This document shows, one piece after another, positions 35,351 to 44,490 of a DNA stretch of 48,014 nucleotides (the stretch's first letter is position 1; each line of letters begins with the position of its first letter). The stretch is from an uncultured Clostridia bacterium (lineage in GTDB: Bacteria; Bacillota; Clostridia; Christensenellales; Pumilibacteraceae). The stretch lies in contig CANDGE010000002.1 of assembly GCA_947384195.1 (NCBI GenBank), forward strand, positions 1-48,014, written 5' to 3'. Below the pieces are notes generated by a model that saw only the letters and a program-made list of their open reading frames with translations, searched no databases and had not been told where the DNA came from. Position numbers and translations under genes: made by a program.

Positions 35351-36409
35351 TCAAATTTCCACTATATTGACGTCAAATCCGTCGAAGTCGGTCTTGTCCG
35401 TCGCCGTGATTATCGACTGAAATCCGTCGAGAGAATCGAGCAATTTTTCGCGTCTGCCGACGTCGAGCTCGCTGAACACGTCGTCCAACAGCAGTACGGG
35501 GCTCGTGCCGAGCACGTCGGTGAGCAATCGCATTTCGGCGAGTTTCATGGCGAGCGCGGCTGTGCGCTGTTGCCCCTGCGAGCCGTATGCGCGCAGATCC
35601 ACCCCGTCGACGCTTATCTTTATATCGTCCTTATGCGGACCCGTATGCGTGTATTTGAGCCGCATATCGCTTTCGCGGTCGGCGGCGAATTTTTTTAACA
35701 GCTCGGTTTTTATCTCGTCAACGCCGTCGCCGCGCGCGCCCTCGTATTCGAGCACGAGCAACTCTTTTCCGCCCGATAAAAAATTATGCCGCTCGGACGC
35801 TATGGGAGTGAGCTTATTTATAAACCCGCGACGGCTTTTGATGATCTTTGCGCCGACGTCGGCGAGCAACTCGTCCCACGGCGCAAGCGTATTGTCGTTA
35901 GCCCCGCCGCTTTTTAAAAGCTTGTTGCGGCTTTGCAATATCTTGTCGTACTGCGACAAAGCAGAAAAGTACGTTTTGGATATTTGACACAACGAAATAT
36001 CCATGAACCGCCTGCGATCGGCAGGCGCATCCTTTACGATCTTCAACCCGTCGGGGCAAAACAGCACGACGGGACACACGCCCATCAGTTCTGACATGCG
36101 AGTAATGGGCAAGCCGTTTATGGCGACGCGCTTATTGACTTCGCGGTCGATAACGATGCGCACGGTTTCGATCGTACCGAGCTTTTCCGCCGCCACGTCT
36201 ATAAATGCGCGCGGCGCGCCGTTTCTTATGAGTTCGCGATCGCGCGGCGTGCGGAACGACTTCCCCACGCCCGAAAAATAAACGGATTCCAAAAGATTGG
36301 TCTTGCCGCGCGCATTGGCTCCGACAAAAGCATTGCGTTCGGGCGCGAGCAAAACCACGCGCTCCGCCGCATTTCGATAATCCTTGACTTTTATGCTCTT
36401 GACGATCAC
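35351..36409 (-). CDS. recF: DNA recombination/repair protein RecF
   Basis: 352 residues. SMC-like ATPase that helps load RecA at gaps. Walker A GANARGKTN (30-38), THTGPHKDD, signature YGSQGQQRT and Walker B LLLDDVFSELD. Start is GTG at 36409, overlapping the stop of the preceding gene as GTGA. Not in the usual dnaA-dnaN-recF-gyrB neighbourhood. Confidence 0.96.
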   Translation of the reverse strand: MIVKSIKVKDYRNAAERVVLLAPERNAFVGANARGKTNLLESVYFSGVGKSFRTPRDRELIRNGAPRAFIDVAAEKLGTIETVRIVIDREVNKRVAINGLPITRMSELMGVCPVVLFCPDGLKIVKDAPADRRRFMDISLCQISKTYFSALSQYDKILQSRNKLLKSGGANDNTLAPWDELLADVGAKIIKSRRGFINKLTPIASERHNFLSGGKELLVLEYEGARGDGVDEIKTELLKKFAADRESDMRLKYTHTGPHKDDIKISVDGVDLRAYGSQGQQRTAALAMKLAEMRLLTDVLGTSPVLLLDDVFSELDVGRREKLLDSLDGFQSIITATDKTDFDGFDVNIVEI

Positions 36410-37824
36410 TTACGTCCGCGTCCTTTATTGCCGCCCGCCGCCTTTGTCCCGCGCCCCGTCAACGCCAAGTTCAACGCCGCGATTATGACAAGCACGGCAT
36501 AGCCCGACCATGCGACCACGCCCCATTTGAGCTTTATCCCCATAAACTCGCGGTAAACGAGCACATCGGGATAAATGCACGGCGGTTGCAATGTTTCGTC
36601 GGGGTCGAGCGGCGCGTTAGCCTTATCGCCGTAAAACAGGCTATACTCGCCGTTTTCGCCGACGCGCACAGACAGCGTTATGTCGCCCAAAATATCCGTA
36701 CGTAAAATATTCTCGTTCGGCACTCCCATTGCGTCGATCCTGTCGAGCGTTTCCGAATGCGGGTGACCGTAACTGTTGCCGTCGCCGCACGAAACAATAT
36801 AATAACATGCCGTCGCCCCGCTCGGTGTGGTTATGGCGTCTATATATGCTTGCGAAGTCGATGTGCGCGAGCCGTGATGTCCGCATTTGATCGCATTGAC
36901 GGTAAACGCATCCGTAAAAATATCGTACTTATCGGTAACGCCGTCGGTCTTGGCGGCTTCGACCTTGTCGACGAATTCCTGTTCGTTCTTCTTTTCGGCA
37001 TCGCCCGAAAGCGCGAAATTAAAATCGCGATAACTCAATATCATGATGGGCGAATAATCGTTCCAATCGGTGTATTTGACCGACAAAGGCGAAAAAAACG
37101 TAAAGCTGTATTCGTCGTCGCCCGTTCCGCCCATTATCGTTTGTTCATCGTCTGCCGGATCGGTAACGAAAACCGTCGGCGTAAAATCATGCTCCGCCGT
37201 CGGCGTATACATGGCTTTTACCGAGTTTGCGTATGCGGCGGTGTCCTTTGCCGCCGCGCCGTCCGACAGCTCGGCTTTGCCGGGATCGACGTATGGATTC
37301 GAGCTCGTTCCCACCGCCTCGACGTTGGGACGGTACACGACGCGCGCGGGATAATTATTAAGCACGTAGTCCAAGCTTCCGCAGTGATCGGAATCGGGAT
37401 GCGTGAGTATGGCATAATCGAAGTATTTAAAACCGTCGTCAAAAGTGTCGTCGATAAATTTTTGTATCGCCGTTTCGGTCTTTTTATTGTTCTCGCCGCC
37501 GTCGATGACCATCGTTTTACCGTCGGGAAACTCTATAACGGTACAATCGCCCTGCCCGACGTCCACATAATGCACGAACAGCTCGCCGTCGCCGCCGTCG
37601 GACGAAATGCGCACGCCGTCGTTATTTTGTTCTATGACGACTATGTCCTTTTCGTCTGCGTCCGCCGCGGAAACATAATACAACAAGCCGAGTTTCAACT
37701 CGATATCTCGCGACCACGCCATAGACACGGCGAGCGCGATGGCAATGACCGCGAGCGCCGCCAAATCGGTTATGAGCACTATCTTTTTTCGTCTTTGCAT
37801 GTTGTACACCGAACGACGACTCAT
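36406..37824 (-). CDS. ComEC/Rec2-like metallo-beta-lactamase-fold hydrolase, membrane-anchored
   Basis: 472 residues. One helix near the N-terminus (15-36) and one at the C-terminus (about 436-456) flank a metallo-beta-lactamase domain of the ComEC type: VHYVDVGQGDCTVIEF, THPDSDHCG (His142, Asp144, Asp146, His147), LSGDAEKKNE and CGHHGSRTSTS. The transmembrane competence domain of full ComEC is absent, so it is a stand-alone hydrolase, probably facing outside. The start is uncertain: ATG at 37824 has no ribosome site and a second ATG at 37800 has a weak one. Overlaps recF by 4 bases. Confidence 0.87.
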   Translation of the reverse strand: MSRRSVYNMQRRKKIVLITDLAALAVIAIALAVSMAWSRDIELKLGLLYYVSAADADEKDIVVIEQNNDGVRISSDGGDGELFVHYVDVGQGDCTVIEFPDGKTMVIDGGENNKKTETAIQKFIDDTFDDGFKYFDYAILTHPDSDHCGSLDYVLNNYPARVVYRPNVEAVGTSSNPYVDPGKAELSDGAAAKDTAAYANSVKAMYTPTAEHDFTPTVFVTDPADDEQTIMGGTGDDEYSFTFFSPLSVKYTDWNDYSPIMILSYRDFNFALSGDAEKKNEQEFVDKVEAAKTDGVTDKYDIFTDAFTVNAIKCGHHGSRTSTSQAYIDAITTPSGATACYYIVSCGDGNSYGHPHSETLDRIDAMGVPNENILRTDILGDITLSVRVGENGEYSLFYGDKANAPLDPDETLQPPCIYPDVLVYREFMGIKLKWGVVAWSGYAVLVIIAALNLALTGRGTKAAGGNKGRGRK

Positions 37825-37838
37825 ACGTTTTTTCGTAC

Positions 37839-37868
37839 TTGTCGAATTTTGTCTTACTTTGTTATAAT
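37839..37868 (+). promoter_or_regulatory. Candidate promoter directed antisense into the patatin gene
   Basis: TTGTCG (37839-37844) and perfect TATAAT (37863-37868), 18-base spacer, plus strand. No plus-strand gene follows, so a transcript would run antisense to the end of the patatin gene. Confidence 0.35.
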
Positions 37869-37898
37869 ATGCCGAAAATCGTCAAAACGCCGCATACG

Positions 37899-38693
37899 TC
37901 ATTGCTCGGGCTCGAACAGCTTGATTATATCCGCACACTTCTCTTTGGCGGCGGCATAGCCGAGCTCGATCATTTCCGCATATCCGCGCTTGCTCGTCGC
38001 TTTAAACGCCGAAGTATCGGGCGCGATAACTAAATCCGACTGCATGAGCCCCACCACGGACGCATTGGCGCTCATTATGGAAAACACCGCTTTCATCATA
38101 TCGAAAAGCCCCGTTCCGTCGGTCCCGCTCCCGCGCGTTCCGTGCGCGTCGACAGTGACCACTTTTTTCGCGCCGAGCATTCGCGCTACGTCGGCGGGAA
38201 TATTATTGACGAGCCCGCCGTCCGAAAGATTCATGCCGTCCTTTTTGAGCGGCGAATAAATTATGGGATATGCCGACGACGCCGAAACCGCGTCGAGCAC
38301 CGATCCGCTGTCCATTATTATCTGCTTGCCCGTCTTGATATCCGTCGCGACCGCGGCGTACTTTTTGTACAGATTTTCTATACGCGCATCGCCGATGAGC
38401 GGATATATCATCTTGCCGATCTTGCGCGGATCATCCGCTTTTAACAGTATGCTCCCGTGCAGATCGCCGAACTCTATATTTTCGGCGGCGGCGGCTATCT
38501 CGTCGGGCTCGATGCCTGCGCAGTACAGCGCGCCTACGATGCTCCCTACCGACGTACCGACGCATAGATCGAAGTCTATGCCTTCTTCCTTAAACGCTTT
38601 GAGCGCGCCGACTTGAACAAACCCGCGCGCTCCGCCGCCGCCAAGCACCAGCCCGACCGTCGGTCGGACCGTAGAAACACGGCTCTTTTTCAT
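37899..38693 (-). CDS. Patatin-like phospholipase
   Basis: 264 residues. Ser-Asp dyad lipid hydrolase: oxyanion loop LVLGGGGARG (16-24), nucleophile Ser48 in GTSVGS, and Asp158 in LSDGGLVNNIP. No signal peptide or membrane helix, so intracellular or peripheral; related to the RssA/YlbK group of short bacterial patatins. The ATG follows the pdxT stop by 1 base, so the two are coupled, although the ribosome site is weak. Confidence 0.93.
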   Translation of the reverse strand: MKKSRVSTVRPTVGLVLGGGGARGFVQVGALKAFKEEGIDFDLCVGTSVGSIVGALYCAGIEPDEIAAAAENIEFGDLHGSILLKADDPRKIGKMIYPLIGDARIENLYKKYAAVATDIKTGKQIIMDSGSVLDAVSASSAYPIIYSPLKKDGMNLSDGGLVNNIPADVARMLGAKKVVTVDAHGTRGSGTDGTGLFDMMKAVFSIMSANASVVGLMQSDLVIAPDTSAFKATSKRGYAEMIELGYAAAKEKCADIIKLFEPEQ

Positions 38694-38694
38694 A

Positions 38695-39264
38695 TTAATC
38701 TTTGCTGTCGATCATGCCGACAAAATACTTATGCACTCGGCTGTCGCGCGTCATCTCGGGGTGGAACGCGGTGGCGAGTATATTGCCCTGCCGCACAGCA
38801 ACGGGCACGCCGTCATGCTCGGCAAGCACGGTAACGCCGTCGCCTACGCGCGTTATCATCGGCGCGCGGATAAACACCATCGGCATATACATGCCGTCGA
38901 AATCACCGTCCGCAACAAAGCTGTCTATCTGTCTGCCGTACGCGTTGCGTTTAACGTCGACGTCGAGCAGACCGAAATACGTCGATTCGCCGTCGATATG
39001 CGACGCGAGCAAAATAAGCCCCGCGCAAGTGCCCCATACCGGCATACCCGCAAGTATGCGCTCGCGAATAGGCGTGCTCAGATCGAACGAATCGAGTAGC
39101 CGCCTAATGGTAGTACTTTCGCCGCCGGGGATTATAAGCCCGTCCACGCTCGCAAGATCGTCTATCGTTCTGACGGGAACAACGCCTATCTTTTTATTGA
39201 CGGACGTTATCATTTTTATATGCTCTTTTACCGAGCCCTGTAATGCCAATACGCCTATATTCAT
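38695..39264 (-). CDS. pdxT: Pyridoxal 5'-phosphate synthase glutaminase subunit PdxT
   Basis: 189 residues. Class I glutaminase giving ammonia to PdxS for vitamin B6 synthesis. GVLALQGSVKEH start, PGGESTT, catalytic Cys80 in WGTCAGL, and His168/Glu170 in FHPEM. AGAGG precedes the ATG. It is separated from pdxS by 278 bases, more than usual. Confidence 0.97.
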   Translation of the reverse strand: MNIGVLALQGSVKEHIKMITSVNKKIGVVPVRTIDDLASVDGLIIPGGESTTIRRLLDSFDLSTPIRERILAGMPVWGTCAGLILLASHIDGESTYFGLLDVDVKRNAYGRQIDSFVADGDFDGMYMPMVFIRAPMITRVGDGVTVLAEHDGVPVAVRQGNILATAFHPEMTRDSRVHKYFVGMIDSKD

Positions 39265-39542
39265 ATAAACCTCTGTTATAAATGCGTTACTCTTAATGCG
39301 TGATCGATCGACCGCATCGCGGCGATCGAAAAACTCGACGGGGATCTTCGACCTTTATCCGACGATAAACGCATAAACCTTTGAAAACATGCGACGATAA
39401 CGATTTGCGTCGGCGTTTTAAAGCGAGAACAAGGCGCGATCCCGCGAAATCGTATGTTCACTATACGATGAGCGTGGTAGCAACGCCGTTATCGCCGAAA
39501 ACGACAGCAAGGCATATCGTAAGCACATTTGAGAAGGTTCGA

Positions 39543-40448
39543 TCACCAGCCGCGTTTCGCAAGCCGCTCTGCCTCGGACATGCCTTCCACGTCCAAGCCG
39601 CGCATAGCGTCGCCCAATCCGTAGCTCACGCCCGCGAGTATTGCGGGATCGCCGTAATACGCGACCGCCTTGACGATCGCCTCGGCGCGGCGCTTGGGAT
39701 CGCCCGACTTGAATATACCGCTGCCTACGAACACACCGTCCGCACCGAGCTGCATCATTAGCGCGGCGTCGGCGGGCGTTGCTATGCCGCCTGCGGCAAA
39801 GTTGACTACCGGCAACGCCTTGTTTTTGGCTACCGACCGCACGAGATCGAGCGGCGCGCCTATATCCTTGGCATACGTCGCAAGCTGTTCGCCCGGCAAT
39901 GCGGCGACTTCGGCTATCTGCGAACGCATTTTGCGCATGTGCTTGACGGCCTCTACGACGTTGCCCGTGCCCGCCTCGCCTTTGGTGCGGATCATGGACG
40001 CGCCCTCGGCGATACGGCGGAGCGCCTCGCCGAGATCGCGCGCGCCGCAAACGAACGGCGTTTCAAACTTGGACTTGTCTATATGATACATATCGTCGGC
40101 GGGCGTAAGCACCTCGCTCTCGTCTATGTAGTCTATCTTGATCGCCTCGAGTATCTGCGCCTCCACGAAGTGCCCGATACGCACCTTCGCCATTACGGGT
40201 ATGGAAACCGCCTTTTGTATCTCGGATATCATTTTGGGATCGGACATGCGCGCAACGCCGCCGTCCTTACGTATATCCGCAGGCACGCGTTCGAGCGCCA
40301 TGACCGCGACTGCGCCCGCCTGCTCGGCTATGACCGCCTGTTCGGCGTTGGTAACGTCCATTATAACGCCGCCTTTGAGCATTTGAGCAAGATTGCGGTT
40401 GAGAAGCTTTCTGTTGCTTGCCGCTTTGATTTCGTCCTTGACTGCCAT
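39543..40448 (-). CDS. pdxS: Pyridoxal 5'-phosphate synthase lyase subunit PdxS
   Basis: 301 residues from the ATG at 40448 (GGAGGG upstream); the open frame to 40505 is not part of the protein. (beta/alpha)8 enzyme that builds PLP from ribose 5-phosphate, glyceraldehyde 3-phosphate and ammonia. Motifs: [28 protein letters not shown] and [12 protein letters not shown] with the two active-site lysines. 43 bases downstream of rplI on the same transcript. Confidence 0.97.
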   Translation of the reverse strand: MAVKDEIKAASNRKLLNRNLAQMLKGGVIMDVTNAEQAVIAEQAGAVAVMALERVPADIRKDGGVARMSDPKMISEIQKAVSIPVMAKVRIGHFVEAQILEAIKIDYIDESEVLTPADDMYHIDKSKFETPFVCGARDLGEALRRIAEGASMIRTKGEAGTGNVVEAVKHMRKMRSQIAEVAALPGEQLATYAKDIGAPLDLVRSVAKNKALPVVNFAAGGIATPADAALMMQLGADGVFVGSGIFKSGDPKRRAEAIVKAVAYYGDPAILAGVSYGLGDAMRGLDVEGMSEAERLAKRGW

Positions 40449-40491
40449 TTTAAACGACCCTCCGTTTTGTTTGATATTAAATGATTTGCGA

Positions 40492-40941
40492 CTATTCCGC
40501 CGCAACGACGTTTACGTTAAGCTTGCCGGAAACTTCGGCGAACGGCTTGACCGTAAGCGTATAACGACCGAGCGCTTTTATCGGCTCGGCAATGACTATT
40601 TTCTTTTTGTCGAGTTCCACGCCGTATTCGGCTTTGAGCGCGTCGGAAACCGAAGCGGAATTGAGCGCGCCGAAAAGCTTGCCGTTCGCGCCCGTTTTTA
40701 TCTTGACCGTGACCGTGAGCCCCGCGAGTTTTTTACACAGCTCGACGGCTTCGTCGTGTTCTATCTGTCTGCGACGGATCTCCGCTTCCTTGGATATTTT
40801 GATACTGTTGACGGCGGTGGCGGTGGCGGCTTTGGCGAGATTGTTGGGAAACAAATAGTTGCGCGCATAGCCGTCCGACACCTCGACGATGTCGCCCTTT
40901 TTGCCCTGTGCTTTAACGTCTTTCAATAAAATAACTTTCAT
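40492..40941 (-). CDS. rplI: 50S ribosomal protein L9
   Basis: 149 residues, normal length. Signature [31 protein letters not shown], a long connecting helix and a C-terminal domain. GGGAG precedes the ATG. Has its own promoter and leads pdxS. Confidence 0.97.
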   Translation of the reverse strand: MKVILLKDVKAQGKKGDIVEVSDGYARNYLFPNNLAKAATATAVNSIKISKEAEIRRRQIEHDEAVELCKKLAGLTVTVKIKTGANGKLFGALNSASVSDALKAEYGVELDKKKIVIAEPIKALGRYTLTVKPFAEVSGKLNVNVVAAE

Positions 40942-40968
40942 CTGCGTAACTCCCTGTATACATAAAAC

Positions 40969-40998
40969 ATTGTATCAAAAACAGCTTGTCCTTGTCAA
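40969..40998 (-). promoter_or_regulatory. Promoter of rplI-pdxS
   Basis: TTGACA (40993-40998) and TACAAT (40969-40974), 18-base spacer, minus strand. Leader about 21 bases. Confidence 0.85.
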
Positions 40999-41051
40999 GC
41001 CTTTCGACAAATGTGTACATATTGAGCGAAACGCAAACTCGACACGTTCCG

Positions 41052-42209
41052 TCAATCTTCGATGATGAATCTCGTCCAAAACCGCAAATTCAAAATGCAA
41101 TCGCAAATGCCTATCATCGACAACGCAAACAGCGCCAACGGAAATATTACCGCGGCTATGCCTATTATAACAAGCACGGTGTTTGCGACCGTACACGCCT
41201 TACCTTTAAACAGCGACGCGAAATACGCGAACAACGTAAAACACCCGAAAGCCGACGGCAAAGTGACGAATGAGTGCATGATCGTCGCCGACAAAAAATC
41301 GTAACCGCCTACGAATTCGAGCACGATCGCCGCGATCGCCGCAGGCAGCATACACGACCACAAATATGCGCGCGGCATCTTCATTTCGGCTATCGGAACA
41401 GTTTCCACACGCACGCCGCCGAGCGCGCGAGTGCTTAGCTTTATTTCGGCTTCGGTCGCGCCGCAGTCGTAACAGCTCGCGGTGCGGCGATTGATAACGA
41501 CCGCTATCAAATATCCGACCGCGCCCGCAAGCGCGCCGTAATGGATGCAGTAATACCAAATATAATGCCCGAACTCGTCGCCCGCCCATTCCGAAAAAGC
41601 GGTAGCGGCGGCAAGCGCATAGCCGTCGTCGTCGGGTTCGAGCCTGATCTCGTTAGGCGCAAGCTCCGTATGCTCGTAATAGTCGCGCGCAAAAAACGAT
41701 ATCACGGGATCGGCGCGCTCGGCAAGAACATACCGTTCTGCGATATCGGAGACAGGCGCGCCTTCGGCAAGTCTGACGACCCCCGCTCCGAACAACGCGC
41801 CGACCGCCGCAACAACTGCGGCAAAAGCGACGCAAGCCAAGTACGGCGAGAGCTGACAGGAAATAAGCAAGCCGCAAAATGCAAAAAACAACGCGCAAAA
41901 ATACACTACCGTCAAAATATCGTAATTGCATACGAGCGAAACCGCACCGTAGCAGACTATGCACGCGAGCGGAAAATACGCGCCGAACCTGCGGTAAAGC
42001 AAGTACAAAAACGGCAGTATTATCGGCATCAGCCAAACAGCCGTCGACGGCATTGCGCCCGCCATGATAAGCAAAAACGGCAAAATAGCGTACGATAATA
42101 TCTCGTACACGGAAGTTTTGCGCGGCGGTATGCGCCTTGCCCGCGCGCGCTCGCCGCTTTGCCCGTCGCCGAAAACGTCGCGCAACGATTGAGAAAATTT
42201 ATTGCTCAC
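41052..42209 (-). CDS. YybS-like (DUF2232) multi-pass membrane protein
   Basis: 385 residues, about eight membrane helices. Helices 1-5 (about 35-150) resemble the DUF2232/YybS family; a loop of about 60 residues and further helices follow. In Bacillus the order is yybS-gdpP-rplI; here it lies directly before rplI and gdpP is absent, which supports the assignment. The function of the family is unknown. Start is GTG at 42209, only 6 bases after a -10 box, so its mRNA appears leaderless. A CysXXCys pair (YDCGATE) follows the central loop. Confidence 0.72.
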   Translation of the reverse strand: MSNKFSQSLRDVFGDGQSGERARARRIPPRKTSVYEILSYAILPFLLIMAGAMPSTAVWLMPIILPFLYLLYRRFGAYFPLACIVCYGAVSLVCNYDILTVVYFCALFFAFCGLLISCQLSPYLACVAFAAVVAAVGALFGAGVVRLAEGAPVSDIAERYVLAERADPVISFFARDYYEHTELAPNEIRLEPDDDGYALAAATAFSEWAGDEFGHYIWYYCIHYGALAGAVGYLIAVVINRRTASCYDCGATEAEIKLSTRALGGVRVETVPIAEMKMPRAYLWSCMLPAAIAAIVLEFVGGYDFLSATIMHSFVTLPSAFGCFTLFAYFASLFKGKACTVANTVLVIIGIAAVIFPLALFALSMIGICDCILNLRFWTRFIIED

Positions 42210-42215
42210 TCTACG

Positions 42216-42244
42216 ATTTTACCACAAACGCCGTCGCAAATCAA
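42216..42244 (-). promoter_or_regulatory. Promoter of the YybS-like gene, leaderless
   Basis: TTGATT (42239-42244) and TAAAAT (42216-42221), 17-base spacer. The -10 box ends 6 bases before the GTG start, placing +1 on or next to the start codon. Confidence 0.7.
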
Positions 42245-42295
42245 GAGTATTGCCGCGCGTCTACAAACGCCGGGCGCTAAATTTCCGCATACGCA

Positions 42296-42323
42296 AAAGC
42301 CGCGCAAACGTTTACGCGGCTTT
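42296..42323 (-). terminator. Terminator of the InlB-repeat lipoprotein gene
   Basis: AAAGCCGCG ... CGCGGCTTT hairpin with an inner AAACGTTT palindrome, 15 bases beyond the stop; minus strand ends GGCTTTTG. Confidence 0.85.
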
Positions 42324-42338
42324 AAGTTTTATTCGATA

Positions 42339-43865
42339 TCAGTTGTCGGACATCGGTTTAATGCGGATATACTCGGCATACCCGCCCTTTAACGCGGTGA
42401 CCTTGACGGTTATTTCGCGCGTTATCGCTTTGGATACCGTAACTTCCTTACTGCCGACATAGTCTTTAACTTCTATACTTTCGCCGTCCTGCTTGTCGAC
42501 AAGCTCGACTGTGAACTCCTTATTTTCCGCAGTCGCCGCCGACGGGGTCGCGCGAACGGATATATAGTATGTGCCTAACGTGCTGTTATCCAGACGTCGG
42601 AACGTCGTCACTTTCACGCCGTTCTCGACAGACGCGCCTTCGCGCAAAAGATCTCTGTTCCCCTTTAACGTAAAGCCGTCGACGACAAGATCTTCCGTGC
42701 GCACGTCGGCATGATACAACTCCGTATGCTCTGTAAGCGGCGCGACGCCGTTTACGAACGGCACCCTGTTTCGCATTTCTTTGTCGTAATAATAAGTTTG
42801 ATTTTGGATTATCTGCAAATAATCGTTACCATAAATCTCTGCGTCCAGCTCCGCCTTGTTCAGTTCGGTCGCCATTATTTTCCTTCCGTCGACGGACACC
42901 TGCCACTTTTGCACGTACGCGCTTTCGTCCTGCGGCTCGGGAACTTGCGGGATATTTTCGTCGCCGTCGTAAAAGAATTCGATAGTGCGATATGCTTGCG
43001 TTTCCATTATTTGCTCGACTTTGACTACGCGCTTGTTCGCTACGGTATACTTAAAGATCTTGCCCGCATCGAAATACACCCACGGATTGTTTTCCGCGCT
43101 CCAATTTAGCTTTATGCCGCTGTCGTTCCGCTGATAAGTAACGGTATAAGTATCGCCGTCGCGCACGAACGAGCATTGCGCCGCTCCGATCGTTTTATAC
43201 ATGGCGAGCGGAGCAAAAACCGAATAAAAACCTTTCTCGTTATAATCGACGGTATTGATAATTCTCATATACAGGAATTCGGCGGAAGTGTTCGGCTTTT
43301 TTTCTTTCAGTTTGGTTTTTTCGGAATCGGAGTCTGTATAATAAAACATACCGTCTTTATAATATCTGCCGTTATATTCGCGCGCGCCCGCCGTTATCGA
43401 TCCGTTATCGAGCGCAAGCGTTACGTCGACCACGCTGTAATTTGACGGCGAAAACCTGACCGCGCCCGAATCGTGCGCCGCCACGGCGGTTTTGCGCGTG
43501 TTTTGCACGGCGGCGGTAAGTAATTCCGTATCGGTATAATCGCGCCACTTGGCATAAAACGTCATGTCGCCGTCAACCGTATATTTTAAACCGATCTCGT
43601 TATCCAACGCCTTATCGACGCACCAACCGACGAAAACCATGTCTTCCTTTTCGGTAGTTTTGCCGTCGAGCAAATTTTCGAGACTGTCCGACTTATCCGA
43701 CGTAACGGACGGTATGGGCGTGCCGCCGTTGGTTTCAAATGTGACTGTAAACGTCGTCGGCTCTTTGGGCGGCGGTGAGATCGGCTCGCCGCAAGCGACA
43801 AAACCGAGTGCGCACATAGCTGTGCATACAGACAATAAAACAACATACAAACCGTTTTTCTTCAT
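42339..43865 (-). CDS. Lipoprotein with InlB-type (Listeria-Bacteroides) repeat
   Basis: 508 residues from the ATG at 43865, preceded by GGAGG. The signal peptide ends in the lipobox GFVAC. Residues 37-92 form one InlB B-repeat: FTVTFETNGGTPIPSV ... VGWCVDKAL ... MTFYAKW. The rest is a beta-rich surface region with several Tyr/Trp patches and a C-terminal beta-sandwich (about 420-508). No enzymatic motif. Probably a surface-displayed binding protein; ligand unknown. Single gene with its own promoter and terminator. Confidence 0.84.
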   Translation of the reverse strand: MKKNGLYVVLLSVCTAMCALGFVACGEPISPPPKEPTTFTVTFETNGGTPIPSVTSDKSDSLENLLDGKTTEKEDMVFVGWCVDKALDNEIGLKYTVDGDMTFYAKWRDYTDTELLTAAVQNTRKTAVAAHDSGAVRFSPSNYSVVDVTLALDNGSITAGAREYNGRYYKDGMFYYTDSDSEKTKLKEKKPNTSAEFLYMRIINTVDYNEKGFYSVFAPLAMYKTIGAAQCSFVRDGDTYTVTYQRNDSGIKLNWSAENNPWVYFDAGKIFKYTVANKRVVKVEQIMETQAYRTIEFFYDGDENIPQVPEPQDESAYVQKWQVSVDGRKIMATELNKAELDAEIYGNDYLQIIQNQTYYYDKEMRNRVPFVNGVAPLTEHTELYHADVRTEDLVVDGFTLKGNRDLLREGASVENGVKVTTFRRLDNSTLGTYYISVRATPSAATAENKEFTVELVDKQDGESIEVKDYVGSKEVTVSKAITREITVKVTALKGGYAEYIRIKPMSDN

Positions 43866-43909
43866 AAATGCCTCCGCATAGATATGTTTTTTAATAAGGG
43901 TATATAAAG

Positions 43910-43938
43910 TATATAACATATCGGCGGCAAAAAATCAA
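43910..43938 (-). promoter_or_regulatory. Promoter of the InlB-repeat lipoprotein gene
   Basis: TTGATT (43933-43938) and TATATA (43910-43915), 17-base spacer, minus strand; an overlapping TATACT at 43908-43913 gives 19. Confidence 0.65.
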
Positions 43939-44049
43939 GCGTTAGCGCATTTTATGTATGACATAAACATAAATCGCCGCAACGCAAAGTATAATAAACG
44001 GTAAATCGGCAATACTACCGATAAACCTATTTTCAAGGAGCGACCAATA

Positions 44050-44352
44050 ATGTACGATCTCAAATGCGGACAAAAAGACTGCAAATACAATCACGGTTAC
44101 TGCTGTTGCGCAAAGGACATCGCCGTTTCGAGCGGCACGTCGTGCACCACGTACGAACCGGTAGTTAAACAACAAAACGTCGACACGGAAAGCGCGGCGG
44201 AATTCTCCAAACCCGATCACTCCGTCGATACCGACGTATGTTGCAACGCGCCCTGCCTGTTCAACCGCTCGGCAAAGTGCATAGCCAACGGCATAACGGT
44301 TTCCACTGCCGACGACGGCACGGCGGAATGCCTGACGTTCATCAAAAAATAA
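44050..44352 (+). CDS. Cys-rich protein with two DUF1540-like units
   Basis: 100 residues. Two copies of a Cys-rich unit: Cys6/11/18-20/32 and Cys64-65/69/77/94, each of the form CxxxxC..N..C.A..I.V.....C..F, as in DUF1540 proteins of clostridia, thought to bind metal. A hydrophilic linker joins them. The AAGGAG site lies 10 bases before the ATG. A TATAAT at 43990-43995 may be its -10 box but no good -35 is seen. Confidence 0.85.
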   Translation: MYDLKCGQKDCKYNHGYCCCAKDIAVSSGTSCTTYEPVVKQQNVDTESAAEFSKPDHSVDTDVCCNAPCLFNRSAKCIANGITVSTADDGTAECLTFIKK

Positions 44353-44430
44353 CGCCCGAAAGTTGCGAGCGCGACCGCGCCGACTTTTTATCGTATAAAG
44401 TCATGCTTTATCGCACTTGACAAATAACAT

Positions 44431-44463
44431 AGCCCCCGTCGCAATATTACCGCGGCGGGGGCT
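44431..44463. terminator. Bidirectional terminator between DUF1540-type gene and ade
   Basis: 12-base arms AGCCCCCGTCGC / GCGGCGGGGGCT with one G-T pair and a 9-base loop, between two convergent genes. T-runs are weak. Confidence 0.7.
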
Positions 44464-44490
44464 ATCGTATTATTCGGTTCTGCGTCGAGT

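Noticed and set aside
42210..42338. Small gene between the InlB-repeat lipoprotein and the YybS-like gene
   Set aside because: Short plus-strand frames here lack start signals and overlap a promoter and a terminator.
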